Source: Clostridia bacterium
GTDB lineage: Bacteria > Bacillota > Clostridia > UBA1381
Assembly (NCBI GenBank): GCA_008668455.1
Contig: RQCD01000073.1
Location: forward strand, 1-10,021
Direction of reading: 5' to 3'
DNA: 10,021 nt
Numbering within the stretch: position 1 is the first letter of the stretch; each line of letters starts with the position of its first letter. Both the position numbers and the translations under genes were made by a program. This document shows, piece by piece, positions 8,901 through 10,021 of the stretch. The notes under the pieces were generated by a model that saw only the letters and a list, made by a program, of their open reading frames with translations, was not told the origin of the DNA and did not search any database.

Positions 8901-9044
8901 AAGCTGGCAACCAAGGGAACGATTGAGGAGCAGATTTTAAAGCTTTCCGAAAAAAAACGCAATCTTGCCGACCGGATTATCGAGGAAAACACCAGTCTGA
9001 TTTCCGCATTAAGCCGCGAGGAGCTTCGGAAACTTTTTGAATAA
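5922..9044 (+). CDS. SWIM zinc-finger SNF2-family ATPase (helicase-like)
   Basis: This 1040-residue cytoplasmic protein has the layout SWIM, helicase-associated region, SNF2 motor. A SWIM zinc site is formed by C66, C68, C78 and H80 (CTCPYYQTMGVACKH). Residues about 100-580 match no motif I recognise but occupy the place of the bacterial SNF2-associated domain. The motor has a Q-like RGYQKDGV (586-593), Walker A DDMGLGKT (610-617, K616), DEAQ Walker B (706-709), TGTP (734-737), GGTGLNL and DRAHRIGQ (979-986, with R980 and R983). All key residues are intact. SNF2 motors translocate on double-stranded DNA and displace bound proteins rather than truly unwinding. In Bacillus subtilis, YwqA (SNF2) and YwqB (SWIM) are, as I recall, separate neighbouring genes, so this resembles a fusion of the two. 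It is the last gene of the operon and is followed by a terminator. Its client and biological role are unknown. Confidence 0.93.
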   Translation: MQISEEEIKRNCSSAIYRRGLEYYQEGRVHLRLREEDAIGAIVDGEELYNVRITFSSDGHIHDMLCTCPYYQTMGVACKHIVATLKMRQAELLEQSGDGAQNENDRLAAGLCSEYEKLSRREQCHLGLTLRISRTTDGSCTYSSVIRLGTKYLEPIKGVESFLEAYIQKKEFKISRHHSIDPHLFIFPPAEQEVLQILAESYENKSSQALYYTPRLTETTFGAYTAKRLFPLIGQFDCELVIDGIQLSDAVILEEDPDITVDVTATDENISLTVTESGSALLPDGEWFFCDGQIYRTSEKWRSWFMPIYHAVIEKKRTEIDFSKNHRLEFAEKILPMLKNRRGVVLQGVEEVIIDENAAFDLYLDCKDRGITAVVIAHYGSVSLRLPYEQSYSGKILIRQYEKEENILRHFRDFSLSENTYSLEGNAAIYRFFREDLPELSKLATVVMSNAFTEMLRERTPKIQARVEYDEKIDLLKVDFDTDLTPEELSSLLSALREEHKFYRFQDGSFIDLEKNHPLLSMLGQMEFSPDELKKQEKTFSKRYMLYLMSLTGQGQLQAEEAFLRLEESVKNLHATLPEHLNTLLRGYQKDGVDWMTQLSALDMGGILADDMGLGKTLQVIAFVMSEKPEKPALVVAPSALTYNWLQEIERFTPEARVKIIDGTREEREHSLENTDGFHFLITSYALLRRDIDLYQKKHFSDCFLDEAQYIKNPRTMNAIAAKKLRSDRRFALTGTPIENTVSELWSIFDFVMPGYLSTHQSFLEKYERPLLRDGGSPAGEDLKNRVHPFILRRMKADVLSELPEKIENNVYAPLEPEQQKMYSAYLAAARKEADAYLSGGENTIRILSLLLRLRQICCHPKLIDEDYQKGSGKLLLLEELLSSGKDAGHRVLVFSQFPSMLAIIGEQLRQSGISYFYLDGSTPSAQRLELADRFNGGEGDVFLISLKAGGTGLNLTGADMVIHYDPWWNPAVTDQASDRAHRIGQTKAVQIIKLATKGTIEEQILKLSEKKRNLADRIIEENTSLISALSREELRKLFE

Positions 9045-9065
9045 TACAGAAAACCGCCTCATAAA
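9037..9065 (+). promoter_or_regulatory. Weak candidate promoter for dacF
   Basis: TTGAAT (9037-9042) and CATAAA (9060-9065) lie 17 bases apart, each matching four of six consensus bases. Transcription would start near 9072, just before the Shine-Dalgarno and after the 5' hairpin arm, so such a transcript would escape the hairpin. The boxes are weak and this is inference only. Confidence 0.25.
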
Positions 9066-9086
9066 TTATTGAGAGGTGGTTTTTTT
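9050..9086 (+). terminator. Terminator hairpin after the SNF2 gene, overlapping the dacF leader
   Basis: AAAACCGCCTC (9050-9060) pairs with GAGGTGGTTTT (9073-9083), 11 pairs with one G-U, around a 12-base AT-rich loop. Seven T (9080-9086) follow and touch the dacF ATG at 9087. The shape is that of an intrinsic terminator. It starts six bases after the SNF2 stop and should end the operon transcript, with any readthrough feeding dacF. Confidence 0.75.
9073..9078 (+). promoter_or_regulatory. dacF ribosome-binding site inside the hairpin arm
   Basis: GAGGTG is the only Shine-Dalgarno match for dacF, 8 bases before the ATG at 9087. It is also most of the 3' arm of the hairpin at 9050-9083, so folding of a readthrough RNA would hide it from ribosomes. 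Confidence 0.65.
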
Positions 9087-9968
9087 ATGAAAAATGCGCT
9101 TTCTTTTCTTTGCGCTTTCATTCTTTTGTGTCCGAATGTTTTCGCGGAGGACATTTCCGCAGAGTGTGCGTGTGTCATGGTGGCAGAAACAGGCGAGGTG
9201 GTTTATTCTAAAAATGCGGAAAAGGAGCATGCCATGGCGAGCACCACCAAAATCATGACGGCGCTTTTGGCAATTGAATCCGGAAAGGGCGAGGAATTGG
9301 TCACCGTTTCAAAAAATGCCGAGCGGCAGGAGGGCTCGTCTCTGTATCTCCGGTGCGGAGAGGTCATTTCGGTTTCCGATCTGGCTTACGGCTTAATGCT
9401 CAATTCCGGCAACGACGCAGCAGTCGCCCTTGCTGAGTTTTTAGGCGGCAATACGGCAGACTTTGCACAGCAGATGACCCAAAAAGCAAAAAGCATTGGC
9501 GCAGAGCATACCCAATTTCAAAACCCCAGCGGACTTGATCAGGACGGACATTATACCACAGCGCAGGATCTTGCAAAAATTACTGCCTATGCAATGAAAA
9601 ATGAGGAATTTTGCAAAATTGTCTCCACCAGAAAAAAAACAATCACAACCCCCGGCGGTCAGATAATTTATTTAAAAAACCACAATAAGCTGCTAGATCA
9701 GTATGAGGGTGCATTGGGTGTAAAAACCGGGTACACCAAAACGACCGGCAGATGCTTAGTGAGCGCCGCAGAACGGGACGGGATCCTGTTAATCGCCGTG
9801 ACGCTGCATGCGCCGAACGACTGGAACGATCATAAGCTGCTCTTAGACCGGGCATTTGCGGACGTGTCGAAAAAACGGATTTTGTCTGCCGGGCAGGTAT
9901 TAAAGGAACAAAACGGAATCACTCTTGCTGCTGCCGGAACCGCAGACATCACGGAAAAAAATCCGTGA
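9087..9968 (+). CDS. dacF: D-alanyl-D-alanine carboxypeptidase (DacF/PBP5 type), C-terminally short
   Basis: This secreted penicillin-binding protein (peptidase family S11) trims the terminal D-Ala from peptidoglycan stem peptides outside the membrane. A signal peptide (MKNALSFLCAFILL) probably ends at VFA, before E21. The catalytic set is complete: S52-x-x-K55 in ASTTK, S107-G-N109 in NSGND, and K213-T-G215 in GVKTGYT. At 293 residues it is about 90 shorter than Bacillus DacF (389). The catalytic domain is whole, but only the first strand or so of the C-terminal PBP5_C domain is present, and the membrane-anchoring tail is missing. The bases after the stop resemble that domain in other frames, so the end may be broken. 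The ATG at 9087 is preferred over an in-frame TTG at 9069, which sits in the hairpin loop without a ribosome site. Catalytic function likely, anchoring doubtful. Confidence 0.9.
   Translation: MKNALSFLCAFILLCPNVFAEDISAECACVMVAETGEVVYSKNAEKEHAMASTTKIMTALLAIESGKGEELVTVSKNAERQEGSSLYLRCGEVISVSDLAYGLMLNSGNDAAVALAEFLGGNTADFAQQMTQKAKSIGAEHTQFQNPSGLDQDGHYTTAQDLAKITAYAMKNEEFCKIVSTRKKTITTPGGQIIYLKNHNKLLDQYEGALGVKTGYTKTTGRCLVSAAERDGILLIAVTLHAPNDWNDHKLLLDRAFADVSKKRILSAGQVLKEQNGITLAAAGTADITEKNP
9949..9968. repeat. Inverted repeat around the dacF stop codon
   Basis: TCACGGA (9949-9955) and TCCGTGA (9962-9968) are perfect reverse complements around a loop of six A. The second arm contains the dacF stop TGA. 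There is no T-tract behind it, so it is not a standard terminator. It may be chance, an RNA 3' structure, or a slippage-prone spot next to a run of seven A. Confidence 0.4.
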
Positions 9969-10021
9969 GCGTTTGAAATCCGGCTGCATCTGAAATAATA
10001 TCTGGAGCCCCGTTTTAATCA

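Noticed and set aside
9069..9086. TTG at 9069 as the dacF start
   Set aside because: It lies in the hairpin loop with no Shine-Dalgarno before it. The ATG at 9087 directly precedes a standard signal peptide.
1..10021. CRISPR array, insertion sequence, prophage or tRNA genes
   Set aside because: No regularly spaced repeats, transposase or integrase motifs, terminal repeats or tRNA-like clover sequences were seen on either strand.

Overview
The window looks like ordinary chromosomal housekeeping DNA from a member of the Bacillota, most likely class Clostridia. It has moderate GC and GGAGG-type ribosome-binding sites. It also has a valyl-tRNA synthetase of the Firmicute type, a VanZ-family protein, a SWIM–SNF2 ATPase and a DacF-like D,D-carboxypeptidase. 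The genus cannot be fixed from sequence reading alone. All genes lie on the + strand, the window is almost fully coding, and no stretch longer than 120 bases lacks a gene.

Layout: positions 1-2583 hold valS, which lacks its first few codons because the window starts inside it. A short intergenic region (2584-2695) carries an intrinsic terminator for valS and then, four bases after the T-tract, a strong sigma-A-type promoter. Its -10 box sits at the centre of a perfect 9-bp inverted repeat, a candidate operator. This promoter should drive a compact four-gene operon with gaps of 4, 11 and 13 bp: a VanZ-family membrane protein, a cardiolipin synthase-like phospholipase D, an RsmF-type rRNA m5C methyltransferase, and a 1040-residue SWIM-SNF2 ATPase.

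The operon ends in a hairpin plus T-tract (9050-9086) that runs directly into the start codon of dacF. The 3' arm of that hairpin is also the dacF Shine-Dalgarno sequence, so termination and dacF translation are physically linked. DacF keeps its signal peptide and all three penicillin-binding catalytic motifs. It stops at 293 residues, before most of the usual C-terminal domain. The bases after its stop appear to hold out-of-frame pieces resembling that missing domain, suggesting decay or sequence error.

Together the genes cover tRNA charging, envelope work (membrane VanZ protein, cardiolipin synthesis, peptidoglycan trimming) and nucleic-acid handling (rRNA methylation, SNF2 ATPase). I found no CRISPR array, mobile element, tRNA or rRNA. 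I see no convincing new multi-gene system. The points most worth a second look are the promoter palindrome, the terminator/Shine-Dalgarno overlap, the broken DacF C-terminus, and the unusual mix of genes in one operon.
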